A stretch of 42,406 nucleotides of DNA from contig JAQGNE010000012.1 in assembly GCA_028291985.1 (NCBI GenBank), positions 1 through 42,406 of the forward strand. Direction: 5' to 3'. The position numbers and the translations under genes are program-made. The notes under the pieces were generated by a model, which was not told the origin of the DNA, did no database searches, and saw only the letters and a list, made by a program, of their open reading frames with translations. Shown here piece by piece: positions 23,730 through 32,336 of this stretch. This DNA comes from Polaromonas sp. (GTDB lineage: Bacteria > Pseudomonadota > Gammaproteobacteria > Burkholderiales > Burkholderiaceae_C). Position 1 is the stretch's first letter, and every line of letters begins with the position of its first letter.

Positions 23730-24030
23730 TCAGGACAACCTTTTCGGCAGGTACTGCCGGCACCGCCTGGAGGATGCCGCGATCTGGGGCATCGTCACCC
23801 CGAAAGCGGTGAGACGTCATGCCTCTAACCCGCTTTCGCTGAATTGATAGTGTACTTATGCACCTGCGCGTGACATCTGTCCGCTTTTAGGGCTCGCTCG
23901 GTAATTTTCGCTGACGCCAACTTGACAGTTGGCAAGCTGCACAGTGAAGAATGTAGGTGAAAGCCACATAGCCACAGCGCGCCTGTTAACTGCACAATGC
24001 ATCAGTTCAACTTTATAAAGGAGATTAACC
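23730..24030. other. Intergenic region upstream of the tct genes
   Basis: 301 bases. Near the pilB-like stop there is a 6-base inverted repeat, CGGCAG-GTA-CTGCCG (from 23745), without T run. The rest has lower GC than the genes and holds the probable tctBA promoter (23916-23952) and a strong ribosome binding site AAAGGAG (24017-24023) 7 bases before the GTG start of tctB. No gene is seen. Confidence 0.6.
23916..23952 (+). promoter_or_regulatory. TTGACA promoter element centred in a palindrome
   Basis: GCCAAC (23916-23921) and GTTGGC (23928-23933) flank TTGACA (23922-23927) exactly, forming a perfect inverted repeat with a consensus -35 box as its centre. A poor -10 candidate (AAGAAT, 23947-23952) lies 19 bases downstream. 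The site is about 100 bases upstream of tctB, so the palindrome could be an operator controlling uptake genes. The transporter family is often substrate-induced, which fits, but no regulator gene is adjacent. Confidence 0.4.
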
Positions 24031-24519
24031 GTGAATATCAAGAGTCAAAAAGACTTTTTTTCCGGCCTCATGTTCATGGCTATTGGCAGCGCTTTTGCAT
24101 GGGGCGCCAGCACCTATAACGTCGGTACCGGGGCTCGCATGGGTCCAGGCTATTTCCCGCTTTTGCTGGGTGTGTTGTTGGCAGTAATTGGTGTTGTCAT
24201 CGTCTTCACGTCCCTGGTTGTTGAAACTGAAGGCGGTGCAAAGATAGGCAAGTGGGCATGGAAGCCGCTGTTTTTCATCATTGCCTCCAATGTTGTGTTC
24301 GGTATTCTGCTCGCCGGCATACCGCGATTCAACATTCCGGCCATGGGACTGATCGTGGCGATTTACGCCCTGATATTCATTGCATCCATGGCTGAAGCTG
24401 GCTGGAAATTCAGGACTACCCTGATCCTTTCGACCGTGCTTGCTGTCGGAAGCTATTTCGCCTTCGTCAAGTTGCTGTCGCTTCAGTTCCCCGTGTGGCC
24501 ATGGTTCATCACGGGCTAA
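24031..24519 (+). CDS. tctB: Tripartite tricarboxylate transporter, small membrane subunit TctB
   Basis: 162 residues starting with GTG behind AAAGGAG. Four hydrophobic helices (about 9-28, 40-62, 74-115 as two, 130-150) with the conserved early segment GTGARMGPGYFPLLLG are typical of TctB. It forms the inner-membrane complex with TctA, which follows after 10 bases. The system imports carboxylates, using sodium or proton gradients and a periplasmic Bug-type binding protein. The substrate cannot be told from TctB. Confidence 0.93.
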   Translation: MNIKSQKDFFSGLMFMAIGSAFAWGASTYNVGTGARMGPGYFPLLLGVLLAVIGVVIVFTSLVVETEGGAKIGKWAWKPLFFIIASNVVFGILLAGIPRFNIPAMGLIVAIYALIFIASMAEAGWKFRTTLILSTVLAVGSYFAFVKLLSLQFPVWPWFITG

Positions 24520-24529
24520 GGAAAAAAAT

Positions 24530-26041
24530 ATGGAACTCCTTGCAAATCTTTCTCTTGGTTTTGGTGTCGCATTCACGCCCATCAACCTGCTGTATGCCCT
24601 GATCGGCTGCGTCTTGGGTACGCTGATCGGGGTTTTGCCCGGCGTGGGACCAGTGGCCACAATCGCCATGCTACTGCCGGCCACTTATGCGCTGCCACCA
24701 GTGTCGGCGCTGATCATGCTGGCTGGTATCTATTACGGCGCGTCCTACGGCGGCTCGACAACTGCCATTTTGGTCAACCTCCCAGGAGAATCGTCCTCGG
24801 TGGTCACGGTGATTGACGGCTACCAGATGGCCAGGAAGGGGCGGGCCGGGCCCGCGCTCGCTGCGGCGGGTTTAGGCTCGTTCTTTGCCGGTAGCGTGGC
24901 CACGCTAATCATTGCCGCGTTTGCTCCTCCGCTGACCGAACTGGCGTTCAAGTTCGGCCCGGCCGAATATTTTGCACTGATGGTGCTCGGTCTAATCGGG
25001 GCGGTCGTTCTGGCATCAGGCTCGCTGCTCAAGGCCATCGGCATGATTGTTCTGGGCCTTTTGCTGGGCCTGATTGGCACCGACGTCAACTCGGGGGTGG
25101 CCCGATTCAGTTTTGACATTCCCGAGCTGACTGACGGCATCGGCTTCGTGGTGATCGCGATGGGTGTGTTTGGTTACGGCGAGATCATTTCAAATCTGGC
25201 TCAGCCAGAAGCCGAGCGCGAAGTCTTTTCCGCAGAAGTGTCCCACCTCTACCCCAGCAAACAGGACTTCAAGGACATGACGCCCGCCATCCTGCGCGGA
25301 ACGGCGCTGGGTTCTTGCCTGGGTATCCTGCCTGGCGGCGGCGCGCTGTTGTCGGCTTTTGCCGCGTACACGCTTGAAAAGAAAATCAAGATGAAGCCAG
25401 GCGAAGTGCCATTCGGCCAGGGCAACATCCGGGGCGTAGCTGGTCCGGAATCTGCCAACAATGCAGGTGCGCAAACGTCCTTCATCCCGCTGTTGACGCT
25501 GGGCATTCCGCCCAACGCCGTGATGGCGTTGATGGTAGGCGCCATGACGATCCACAACATTCAGCCCGGGCCTCAGGTCATGACCAGTAACCCCGAGCTC
25601 TTCTGGGGACTGATCGCATCAATGTGGATTGGCAACGCCATGCTGGTGATTCTGAACCTGCCGTTGATCGGCATCTGGATCAAGCTGCTGACCATTCCCT
25701 ATCGCCTGCTGTTTCCGGCCATTGTGATGTTCTGTGCCATCGGCGTGTACACGACCAACAACAACACCTGGGACATCTGGATGGTCGCGATCTTTGGGGT
25801 TATCGGCTATATCTTTGTCAAGCTTGGGACAGAACCCGCGCCTTTGCTGCTTGGTTTCATCCTCGGCCCGATGATGGAAGAAAATTTGCGCCGCGCCTTA
25901 CTGCTTTCGCGGGGTGACTGGAGCGTGTTTGTCACACGACCTCTGTCAGCCGGACTGCTGGCAGCTTGCGCGCTGTTGCTGTGCATCGTGTTGCTGCCAT
26001 CGATCAAGAAGAAACGCGAAGAGGCTTTTGTCGAGGAATGA
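24530..26041 (+). CDS. tctA: Tripartite tricarboxylate transporter, large permease subunit TctA
   Basis: 503 residues from the ATG at 24530, with AAGGA just before it. The conserved N-terminal part is GTLIGVLPGVGPVATIAMLLP, followed by YYGASYGGSTTAILVNLPGE, the central repeat PGGGALLSAFAAYTLEK, and GVAGPESANNAGAQTSFIPLLTLGIPPNAVMALM. About twelve hydrophobic segments give the inner-membrane transport pore. An in-frame opening to 24440 overlaps tctB and has no family match. A rho-independent terminator follows 22 bases after the stop, so tctB and tctA form a closed two-gene unit; the binding protein is not in it. Confidence 0.95.
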   Translation: MELLANLSLGFGVAFTPINLLYALIGCVLGTLIGVLPGVGPVATIAMLLPATYALPPVSALIMLAGIYYGASYGGSTTAILVNLPGESSSVVTVIDGYQMARKGRAGPALAAAGLGSFFAGSVATLIIAAFAPPLTELAFKFGPAEYFALMVLGLIGAVVLASGSLLKAIGMIVLGLLLGLIGTDVNSGVARFSFDIPELTDGIGFVVIAMGVFGYGEIISNLAQPEAEREVFSAEVSHLYPSKQDFKDMTPAILRGTALGSCLGILPGGGALLSAFAAYTLEKKIKMKPGEVPFGQGNIRGVAGPESANNAGAQTSFIPLLTLGIPPNAVMALMVGAMTIHNIQPGPQVMTSNPELFWGLIASMWIGNAMLVILNLPLIGIWIKLLTIPYRLLFPAIVMFCAIGVYTTNNNTWDIWMVAIFGVIGYIFVKLGTEPAPLLLGFILGPMMEENLRRALLLSRGDWSVFVTRPLSAGLLAACALLLCIVLLPSIKKKREEAFVEE

Positions 26042-26063
26042 CGAGCCAACAGGCGCATCACTG

Positions 26064-26091
26064 AAAACGGTCCTTCGGGACCGTTTTTTTT
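26064..26091 (+). terminator. Rho-independent terminator of tctBA
   Basis: Arms AAAACGGTCC and GGACCGTTTT pair perfectly (10 pairs, 26064-26073 with 26078-26087) around a TTCG tetraloop, followed by Ts to 26091. The stem with a stable UUCG loop and eight Ts is textbook. It separates tctBA from the DUF3422 gene. Confidence 0.95.
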
Positions 26092-26168
26092 CGCTGCCAA
26101 AATAGCGGTTCTTTGCGCTGAGCCCCTATTTTGAACGGGCTCCTGTGTTCTTCTCATCAGCGAGCGGC

Positions 26169-27488
26169 ATGTCGACCCACCCCAGAATCCAGCAGCACCC
26201 CAGCCGGGAAGCCCTGCACAACGAAATCCATGCTAGGCCGCCCGAAGCCATGCAATGGCCGCTGGCTATCTCCCATGTGGTGATGCTGTGTGATGCCAAC
26301 CAGCGAGAAGCCAGCCGCCAGCATGTGTCAGAACTACTTCGCAACCATCATCTGCCGCAGCCTGATCGCCAGTCGACGCATATGCGGATGGATCTTGGCC
26401 TGTTTCGCCTCCGCTGGGAGTTGCATACCGAGTTCGTGTCGTATACCTTCACCCGTCCGCTGAGCGGCGATGACGTGCAGACCCTGGCGCAACAGCGGGA
26501 GCCCCTGACGGCAGCTGATGTGGTGCCACAGGAATGGCTCGCCAGGTTGCCGGGCCAGTGTCTGTGCAGCCTGCATTTATGGGTGCTGCCCCGACCCCAG
26601 ACCGACAGCCATGTATTGGTCAAGCGTCTGCTGCACGAAGACACATTGGTGGGCTCCTCAATTGCTGACGGGCAGGCCGAGGTCCTCACCGATTTCACCA
26701 TCCACGCTGACGGCTTTTCACGCATGCTGCTGGCGCTACAAGGCGCCGGCAGCATGACGCAGCGCCGTTTGGGGCGGCTGGTGCAGCAGTTGCTGGAGAT
26801 TGAGACCTACCGCATGGCTGCCTTGATGGGCTTGCCGGCTGCGCATGAGGCGTACAACGCACTCGCCACTGCAGAAGGCCAGTTGGCAGAGCTGGCGCAG
26901 TCTATCCGTGTGACGTCGCGGGATGAAGAAGCCCAGTTGCTGGATCGTCTCACCACGCTGGCGGGCCAGGTTGAAAGCCAGCATGCTGCATCGCATGCGC
27001 GCTTTTCAGCGAGCGCGGCGTATTTCGAACTGGTCGACAAGCGCATTGGCGATATTGGCGAGTCCCGGGTGGCCGGCCTGCAGACCATCGGCGAATTCAT
27101 GAAGCGCCGCCTTACGCCGGCACGCAGCACCTGTGAATGGGCCACCCGGCGCCAGGATGCGCTGTCGCAGCGGGTGTCACGCATGAGCAACCTGCTTCGC
27201 ACACGGGTTGAAATCGAGCAGCAGCAAAGCAGCCAGTCACTGCTGGCCGCGATGAACCGGCGGCAGGACCTGCAGATGAAGCTGCAGTCCACGGTGGAAG
27301 GCCTGTCCGTTGCCGCGATCACTTATTACATCGTGGGCCTGATCAGCCACCTCGCAAAAGCGGCCCATCATCTGGGCTGGCCGCTTAGCGGGGAACTGAC
27401 CACTGCGCTGGCCATTCCGCTGATTGCCGCAGCCGTCTGGTGGTCAATTCGAAAGATTCATCTGAAGCTGGAGCAGCAGCCCTTCTGA
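26169..27488 (+). CDS. DUF3422-family membrane protein
   Basis: 439 residues from ATG 26169. The start HPRIQQHPSREALHNEIHARPPEAM is typical of DUF3422 proteins. A globular part follows (WELHTEFVSYTFTR, LVGSSIADGQAEVLTDF), then a long helical, probably coiled-coil section (about 215-370, LLEIETYRMAALMGLP through SQRVSRMSNLLRTRVEIEQQQ). Two hydrophobic helices near the C-terminus (LSVAAITYYIVGLISHL and ALAIPLIAAAVWWSI) anchor it in the inner membrane. The family's function is unknown. A GTG at 26145 would add eight residues; the ATG gives the family-like start. It lies between tctA and the Bug-protein gene. Confidence 0.9.
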   Translation: MSTHPRIQQHPSREALHNEIHARPPEAMQWPLAISHVVMLCDANQREASRQHVSELLRNHHLPQPDRQSTHMRMDLGLFRLRWELHTEFVSYTFTRPLSGDDVQTLAQQREPLTAADVVPQEWLARLPGQCLCSLHLWVLPRPQTDSHVLVKRLLHEDTLVGSSIADGQAEVLTDFTIHADGFSRMLLALQGAGSMTQRRLGRLVQQLLEIETYRMAALMGLPAAHEAYNALATAEGQLAELAQSIRVTSRDEEAQLLDRLTTLAGQVESQHAASHARFSASAAYFELVDKRIGDIGESRVAGLQTIGEFMKRRLTPARSTCEWATRRQDALSQRVSRMSNLLRTRVEIEQQQSSQSLLAAMNRRQDLQMKLQSTVEGLSVAAITYYIVGLISHLAKAAHHLGWPLSGELTTALAIPLIAAAVWWSIRKIHLKLEQQPF

Positions 27489-27566
27489 CGCGTCGAAATT
27501 TTGCGCGTGATGCGCCATCATGCGGTACAGGCTGCGCGGTGACGCGGGCACCATCCAACACCTTGC

Positions 27567-27582
27567 GCAAAAGCGGTTTTGC
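27567..27582. promoter_or_regulatory. Short hairpin upstream of the Bug-protein gene
   Basis: GCAAAA (27567-27572) and TTTTGC (27577-27582) form a perfect inverted repeat with a 4-base loop, 72 bases before the Bug-protein start. It could terminate transcription from the DUF3422 gene or act as an operator. It is short and only suggestive. Confidence 0.25.
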
Positions 27583-27653
27583 TGCCGCGCAGATTTTGTT
27601 TGCAGCAGTGCTCCACGCCAACTGCGGCCGAAAAACCGTTGCACAATAGCCAG

Positions 27654-28649
27654 ATGAAACGTAGACATATCATTTCCACAGCCCTTGCCGGGCTGGCGGT
27701 TTGCGCCGCCGGCACAGCGTTATCGCAAGTAGCCGCAACAGCGCCCGCGCAAGGCTATCCGTCACGCCCGATCCGCATGATCGTGCCTTTTCCGGCCGGA
27801 GGCGCGACCGACATCCTGGCACGCGCGCTGTCACAAAAACTCGGCGAAAAATTGGGCCAGACCATCGTGGTTGACAACCGCCCCGGCGCGGGCGGCACCA
27901 TTGGCGCCGACGCTGCTGCCAAGTCGCCGGCGGATGGCTATACCCTTTTGCTGTCGACTTCCAGCACGCACAGCATCGGCCCTGCCATCAACCCGCGCAT
28001 CCCCTACAACGCCGAGACCGATTTCACGCCGATCTCTTATGTGGCCATCTCGCCCAACGTGGTGCTGGTGCCCAATACGTCACCGGCCAGAACGATGCGC
28101 GAGTTCATGGACCACGCACGCAAGAACCCTGGGCGCCTGAACTATGCGTCCAGCGGCAATGGCACCATCGTTCATCTGACGACCGAGTATTTCAAGGCGC
28201 AGTCCGAGACTTACATGGTGCATATTCCCTACCGCGGCACGGCCCTGTCCATGCCCGACCTGATCAGCGGAAAAGTTGATGTGTTGTTTGACTCGCTGGT
28301 GACCGGTATGCCACACGTCAAGGATGGCAAGCTGCGTGCACTGGCGGTGACGAGCGCTAAACGTACCGCACTTGCGCCTGACCTGCCAGCGGTATCCGAG
28401 ACACTTCCGGGCTTCGAATCGGTGACCTGGTTTGGCATCTATGGCCCCAAAAACCTGTCATCCGATCTGGTTGCCAAGGTCAATCAGGGCGTGAACGCAG
28501 CGCTTGCCGAGAGTGATGTCAAGGAACGCTTTGCGCGGCTCGGCGCCGAGCCCACGGGCGGCACGCCGCAAGGCTTTGCAGCGATGGTCAAAGCCGACAC
28601 TGCCAAGTGGAAAAAAATCATCACCGACCGGAAAATCACGGCCGACTGA
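27654..28649 (+). CDS. Bug-family (TctC-like) periplasmic binding protein
   Basis: 331 residues. The signal peptide is KRRHIISTALAGLAVCAAG with cleavage probably near SQVAAT (about 25-28). The mature protein has Bug-family marks: YPSRPIRMIVPFPAGGATDILAR, the DNRPGAGG loop, SPADGYTLLLS, GRLNYASSGNG and the VHIPYRGT strand. It captures a carboxylate-type ligand in the periplasm and delivers it to a TctA/TctB permease. The permease genes are 1.6 kb upstream behind a terminator, so the link is likely but not proven; Burkholderiales carry many orphan Bug proteins. An open frame from 27579 lacks signal-peptide features. The gene is 100 bases before the GGT-like gene. Confidence 0.92.
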   Translation: MKRRHIISTALAGLAVCAAGTALSQVAATAPAQGYPSRPIRMIVPFPAGGATDILARALSQKLGEKLGQTIVVDNRPGAGGTIGADAAAKSPADGYTLLLSTSSTHSIGPAINPRIPYNAETDFTPISYVAISPNVVLVPNTSPARTMREFMDHARKNPGRLNYASSGNGTIVHLTTEYFKAQSETYMVHIPYRGTALSMPDLISGKVDVLFDSLVTGMPHVKDGKLRALAVTSAKRTALAPDLPAVSETLPGFESVTWFGIYGPKNLSSDLVAKVNQGVNAALAESDVKERFARLGAEPTGGTPQGFAAMVKADTAKWKKIITDRKITAD

Positions 28650-28749
28650 AAAGGCACGGCATCTTATGTCCGGCGGCACGGCTTGGCCGCCTTTCGTGCC
28701 GGTGCATTCGTACGCTTTAGTAATTACTTTTATCTGACGAAAGCCCACC

Positions 28750-30369
28750 GTGAGCATTGAGAACTTCGACTTCAATAATCCCTATCCCTCCACCCGCCTG
28801 CCCGTGTTTGCGCGAAATGTGGTGTCGACCTCGCATCCATTGGCCGCGCAGGCTGGACTGCGCATGCTGCAAAAAGGCGGCAACGCGGTCGACGCGGCGA
28901 TCGCAGCGGCAGCGACCATGACGATTGTCGAGCCTGTGAGCAATGGCCTGGGGAGCGATGCGTTTTGCATTTTGTGGGATGGCAAGGAGTTGCACGGGCT
29001 GAACGCTTCGGGCAGGGCGCCGCAGAGCTGGACTCCGGAATACTTTCGCCGCAAGTACGGCGCGCATGCCCAGACCCCGCCCAAGCGGGGCATCGATTCG
29101 GTAACCGTGCCAGGGGCGGTCAGCAGCTGGGTGGCATTGAGCGACAAGTTCGGCAAACTGCCTTTTGCGGACCTGATGGAGCCGGCGATAGAGATCGCCG
29201 AGCGCGGTTATTTGCTGCCGCTGGTGGTTCAGCAGAAATGGGTAGCAGCCGCGCAAGAGCTGCGTTCGCAACCCGGGTTCGAGCAGGCTTTTCTGCCCTG
29301 GGGTCGGGCGCCGAAGGTTGGCGAGCTGTTCCAATTCAAGGCGGCAGCCAGGGCCTTACGCGCCATTGCTGAAAGCAAGGGAACTGCCTATTACGGCGGC
29401 GAAATTGCGCGCGCGATTGCCAAATTCTGCAGTGCAAACGGCGGCGCCCTGACCACCAGAGACTTCGAAGAGCACCGCCCGGAATGGGTGACGCCCGTAG
29501 GCAAAGACTACCGTGGTTACACCCTGCATGAGATTCCACCGAACGGCCAGGGAATCGCAGCGCTTATCGCGCTGGGCATTCTCGACAAGTTCGACCTGGC
29601 CGCCTTGCCGGTCGATGGCGTCGATTCACAGCACCTGCAGATCGAAGCCATGAAGCTGGCTTTTGCCGATGTTTACAAATATGTTGGCGAGCAGTCGGCC
29701 ATGTCGGTGACGCCTGAACAGATGCTGGATGACGCTTACCTGTCATCACGTGCCAAGCTCATCGACATGAAAAGGGCGCAGGATTTCGGCGCTGGCAACC
29801 CGGTCAAGGGCGGCACCATCTACCTGACGGCAGCCGATGAAAACGGCATGATGGTCAGCTTCATCCAAAGCAACTACATGGGCTTCGGATCGGGCTGCGT
29901 CGAACCCGAGTTTGGCATCAGCCTGCAAAACCGCGGCCACGGTTTCAGCCTGAATGAATGCGCTAACCAGGTCGCGCCCGGCAAGCGCCCCTTCCACACC
30001 ATCATCCCGGCCTTCTTGACGAAAGACGGCCAGCCCGTCATGAGCTTCGGCGTCATGGGCGGCAACATGCAGCCGCAAGCCCATATGCAAACGCTGGTGC
30101 GCATGCTGGACTACCGCCAAAGCCCGCAGGCGGCATGCTGCGCACCACGCTGGCGCTTCAACGCAGGGCTGGAGATCAATGTAGAGGGAACCCTCGATTC
30201 CGCTACGGTGCAGGGCCTGCAGGGGCGTGGTCACCAGATAGAAGTCATCAACGATTCGTACCAGGACTTCGGTGCGGGCCAGTTCATCTGGCGCGCGGGC
30301 GACCCTAAGACAGATGGTTATGTGGCGGCAAGCGATTCACGGCGTGACGGCTTGGCCGCCGGTTATTGA
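28750..30369 (+). CDS. Gamma-glutamyltransferase-family hydrolase (no signal peptide)
   Basis: 539 residues from a GTG. This is an Ntn hydrolase that should cleave itself before a catalytic Thr. The candidate is T356 in KGGTIYLTAAD, followed by SFIQSNYMGFGSG and the oxyanion-type MGGNMQPQAH; the substrate-binding Arg is R89 in NASGRAP. No signal peptide is present, whereas classical glutathione-degrading GGTs are exported. Members of this form include oxamate amidohydrolase (HpxW) and acylases, so a cytoplasmic amidohydrolase role is as likely as glutathione breakdown. The gene follows the Bug-protein gene by 100 bases and may act on the compound imported. Two adjacent Cys (CCAPRW) near 457 are unusual. 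Confidence 0.9.
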   Translation: MSIENFDFNNPYPSTRLPVFARNVVSTSHPLAAQAGLRMLQKGGNAVDAAIAAAATMTIVEPVSNGLGSDAFCILWDGKELHGLNASGRAPQSWTPEYFRRKYGAHAQTPPKRGIDSVTVPGAVSSWVALSDKFGKLPFADLMEPAIEIAERGYLLPLVVQQKWVAAAQELRSQPGFEQAFLPWGRAPKVGELFQFKAAARALRAIAESKGTAYYGGEIARAIAKFCSANGGALTTRDFEEHRPEWVTPVGKDYRGYTLHEIPPNGQGIAALIALGILDKFDLAALPVDGVDSQHLQIEAMKLAFADVYKYVGEQSAMSVTPEQMLDDAYLSSRAKLIDMKRAQDFGAGNPVKGGTIYLTAADENGMMVSFIQSNYMGFGSGCVEPEFGISLQNRGHGFSLNECANQVAPGKRPFHTIIPAFLTKDGQPVMSFGVMGGNMQPQAHMQTLVRMLDYRQSPQAACCAPRWRFNAGLEINVEGTLDSATVQGLQGRGHQIEVINDSYQDFGAGQFIWRAGDPKTDGYVAASDSRRDGLAAGY

Positions 30370-30456
30370 CGCCTTGGACGGCTGGCTGTCCAGTTGCCCG
30401 TCATCATGACCTTTGCCAACGCTCGCGCCAGCGCATGACGGCAACTACATTTGAGT

Positions 30457-30511
30457 AAAAAGGCCTCTGGCCCTTGTAATACAAGGGCAATTAGCTATGA
30501 ATAATGTAGCA
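30457..30511 (+). repeat. AT-rich dispersed repeat carrying the start of the EamA gene
   Basis: The fullest copy in the window. It contains the perfect palindrome GCCCTTGTA-A-TACAAGGGC (30470-30488), then AGCTATGAATAATGTAGC (30493-30510), which matches 3104-3121 at 17 of 18 positions. The ATG at 30497 within it is the only plausible start of the downstream transporter, and AAGGG (30483-30487) can act as its ribosome binding site. Confidence 0.8.
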
Positions 30512-31417
30512 AACCGTAAAACGCTGCTGCCTGGGCTGATGCTGGCCACCGGGGGCGCGATGGCCTTCAGCGCCAAGGCCATCATCGTCAAGCTGGCTTA
30601 CCGCTATGGCGTCGATGCGGTGACGCTCATCATGTACCGCATGTTGTTTGCGCTGCCGATTTTTGCGGCCATGGCCTGGTGGGCCGGTCGCGGCAAGTCT
30701 CCTCTGAGCCTGAAAGACGCGTTGGGCGTGGCGTGGCTGGGTTTTACCGGCTACTACCTGGCCAGCTTTCTGGATTTCGCTGGCCTGGCTTATATCAGCG
30801 CGTCGCTTGAGCGGCTGATTCTCTACCTCAACCCGACGCTGGTCATGCTGCTCAGCCTGGTGCTGTACCGGCGCCGCACTACATTACGCCAGGTCGTGGG
30901 CATGGCCATCAGTTATTGCGGCGTGGTGCTGGTGTTTGCCCAGGAAATCAGCGTGCAGGGACAAGAGGCGGTGTGGGGCACGTTGCTCGTTTTTCTAAGC
31001 GCGGTCAGCTACGCTGTCTATCTGGTCTATAGCGGCGAAATGGTGCGCCGTCTGGGCTCTTTGCGCCTGGTGGGTCTGGCCAGCACGGTAGCCTGCCTGT
31101 TGTGCCTGCTTCACTTTGTGGTGCTAAGGCCCATGAGCGCGGCTGTGGTGGCGCCGGAAGTCATCTGGCTGTCGCTGCTCAATGCCACGCTCTGCACGGC
31201 AGTGCCGGTGCTGATGGTGATGATGGCGATTGAAAGGATAGGCGCCAGCCTGACCGCGCAGACCGGTATGGTCGGCCCCCTGTCAACCATCCTGATGGGC
31301 GTGCTGATCCTGGGCGAGCCGTTCACCGCCTGGGTGGCCGCGGGAACGGTATTGGTGATCGCAGGGATTTTTGTATTTACCCGGGCAGGGCGGCAGGCGC
31401 CGGCGCTGGATTCGTGA
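30497..31417 (+). CDS. EamA/DMT-family transporter
   Basis: 306 residues with about ten hydrophobic segments: LMLATGGAMAFSAKAIIVKL, then two EamA halves ending GTVLVIAGIFVFTRAG. The conserved TLIMYRMLFALPIF and LNPTLVMLLSLVLYRR are seen. The start codon and probable ribosome binding site lie inside a dispersed repeat, so the first six residues (MNNVAN) come from the repeat. Met15 (LMLATGG) would be too late for the first helix. The substrate is unknown. It is upstream of an SDR gene on the same strand by 51 bases. Confidence 0.9.
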   Translation: MNNVANRKTLLPGLMLATGGAMAFSAKAIIVKLAYRYGVDAVTLIMYRMLFALPIFAAMAWWAGRGKSPLSLKDALGVAWLGFTGYYLASFLDFAGLAYISASLERLILYLNPTLVMLLSLVLYRRRTTLRQVVGMAISYCGVVLVFAQEISVQGQEAVWGTLLVFLSAVSYAVYLVYSGEMVRRLGSLRLVGLASTVACLLCLLHFVVLRPMSAAVVAPEVIWLSLLNATLCTAVPVLMVMMAIERIGASLTAQTGMVGPLSTILMGVLILGEPFTAWVAAGTVLVIAGIFVFTRAGRQAPALDS

Positions 31418-31471
31418 TGCCACCATCAGGTGTGGCGGTCGTTGGTTGTAGCTACAAACAAAGGATTGATG

Positions 31472-32266
31472 ATGGACTTGGGAATAGCGGGCAGGTTTGC
31501 TCTGGTGTGCGGCGCGAGCAAGGGGCTGGGTTACGGCTGCGCCGAGGCGCTGGTCCGTGAAGGCGTCCATGTGCTGATCGTTGCGCGTGGCGCTGAGCAG
31601 CTCGAAGCTGCGGCCGAGAGATTGCGTGCAGCCGCGGGCGGGAGCGGTGGCAGCGCCCAAGCCATTGCCGCCGACATCACCACAACCGAAGGCCGGGCTG
31701 CAGTGTTTGACGTGCGTCGGGACTTCGATATTGTGGTCACCAACGCAGGCGGCCCGCCACCGGGCGACTTCCGCGACTGGGACCGCGATGCCTGGATCAA
31801 GGCCGTTGACGCCAACATGCTGACCCCGATCGAGCTGATCAAGGCAAGCGTTGATGGCATGGCTGCGCGCGGCTTCGGCCGTATCGTCAACATCACCTCA
31901 AGTTCGGTCAAGTCGCCAATCGATGTGCTGGGGCTGTCCAACGGGGCGCGCAGCGGCCTGACGGGCTTTGTGGCCGGTGTGGCGCGTACCAGCCGCCTTG
32001 CGGCCCAAGGCGTGACGATCAATAACCTGTTGCCAGGCGCTTTTGACACCGACCGCCTGCGCGGAACGATGAATGGCGCTGCCCAAAAAACAGGCCAGTC
32101 TATCGAGTCCATCATGGACGCGCGCCGTAAGGGTATTCCAGCGCAGCGCTTCGGTAACCCGGCAGAATTTGGCGCCATCTGTGCGTTTTTGTGCAGCGTT
32201 CATGCCGGCTACATGACAGGCCAGAACATACTGGCCGACGGCGGCGCCTACCCGGGCACTTACTGA
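31472..32266 (+). CDS. SDR-family protein lacking the catalytic Tyr and Lys
   Basis: 264 residues with a Rossmann fold: the nucleotide loop CGASKGLGYG (13-22), NAGG (91-94), NMLTPIELIK helix, NITSSSVKSP strand with Ser143/144, and the C-terminal DGGAYPGTY. Aligned without gaps to FabG-type enzymes (NIGSV ... YAAAKAGLIGF), the catalytic Tyr falls on S156 and the Lys on R160 in LGLSNGARSGLTGF. The classical YxxxK active site is therefore absent. It may be a member of a divergent SDR subgroup with other chemistry or a non-enzymatic binding protein. AAGGA before ATGATG (31469-31474) gives the start; either ATG is possible. Confidence 0.9.
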   Translation: MDLGIAGRFALVCGASKGLGYGCAEALVREGVHVLIVARGAEQLEAAAERLRAAAGGSGGSAQAIAADITTTEGRAAVFDVRRDFDIVVTNAGGPPPGDFRDWDRDAWIKAVDANMLTPIELIKASVDGMAARGFGRIVNITSSSVKSPIDVLGLSNGARSGLTGFVAGVARTSRLAAQGVTINNLLPGAFDTDRLRGTMNGAAQKTGQSIESIMDARRKGIPAQRFGNPAEFGAICAFLCSVHAGYMTGQNILADGGAYPGTY

Positions 32267-32336
32267 TGAGCACGCGCTGCCCGCCTGAGCAAGAGCGGCA
32301 GTAACCTGCGCGGTTTTCTGAAGGAGCATTCCAAGT

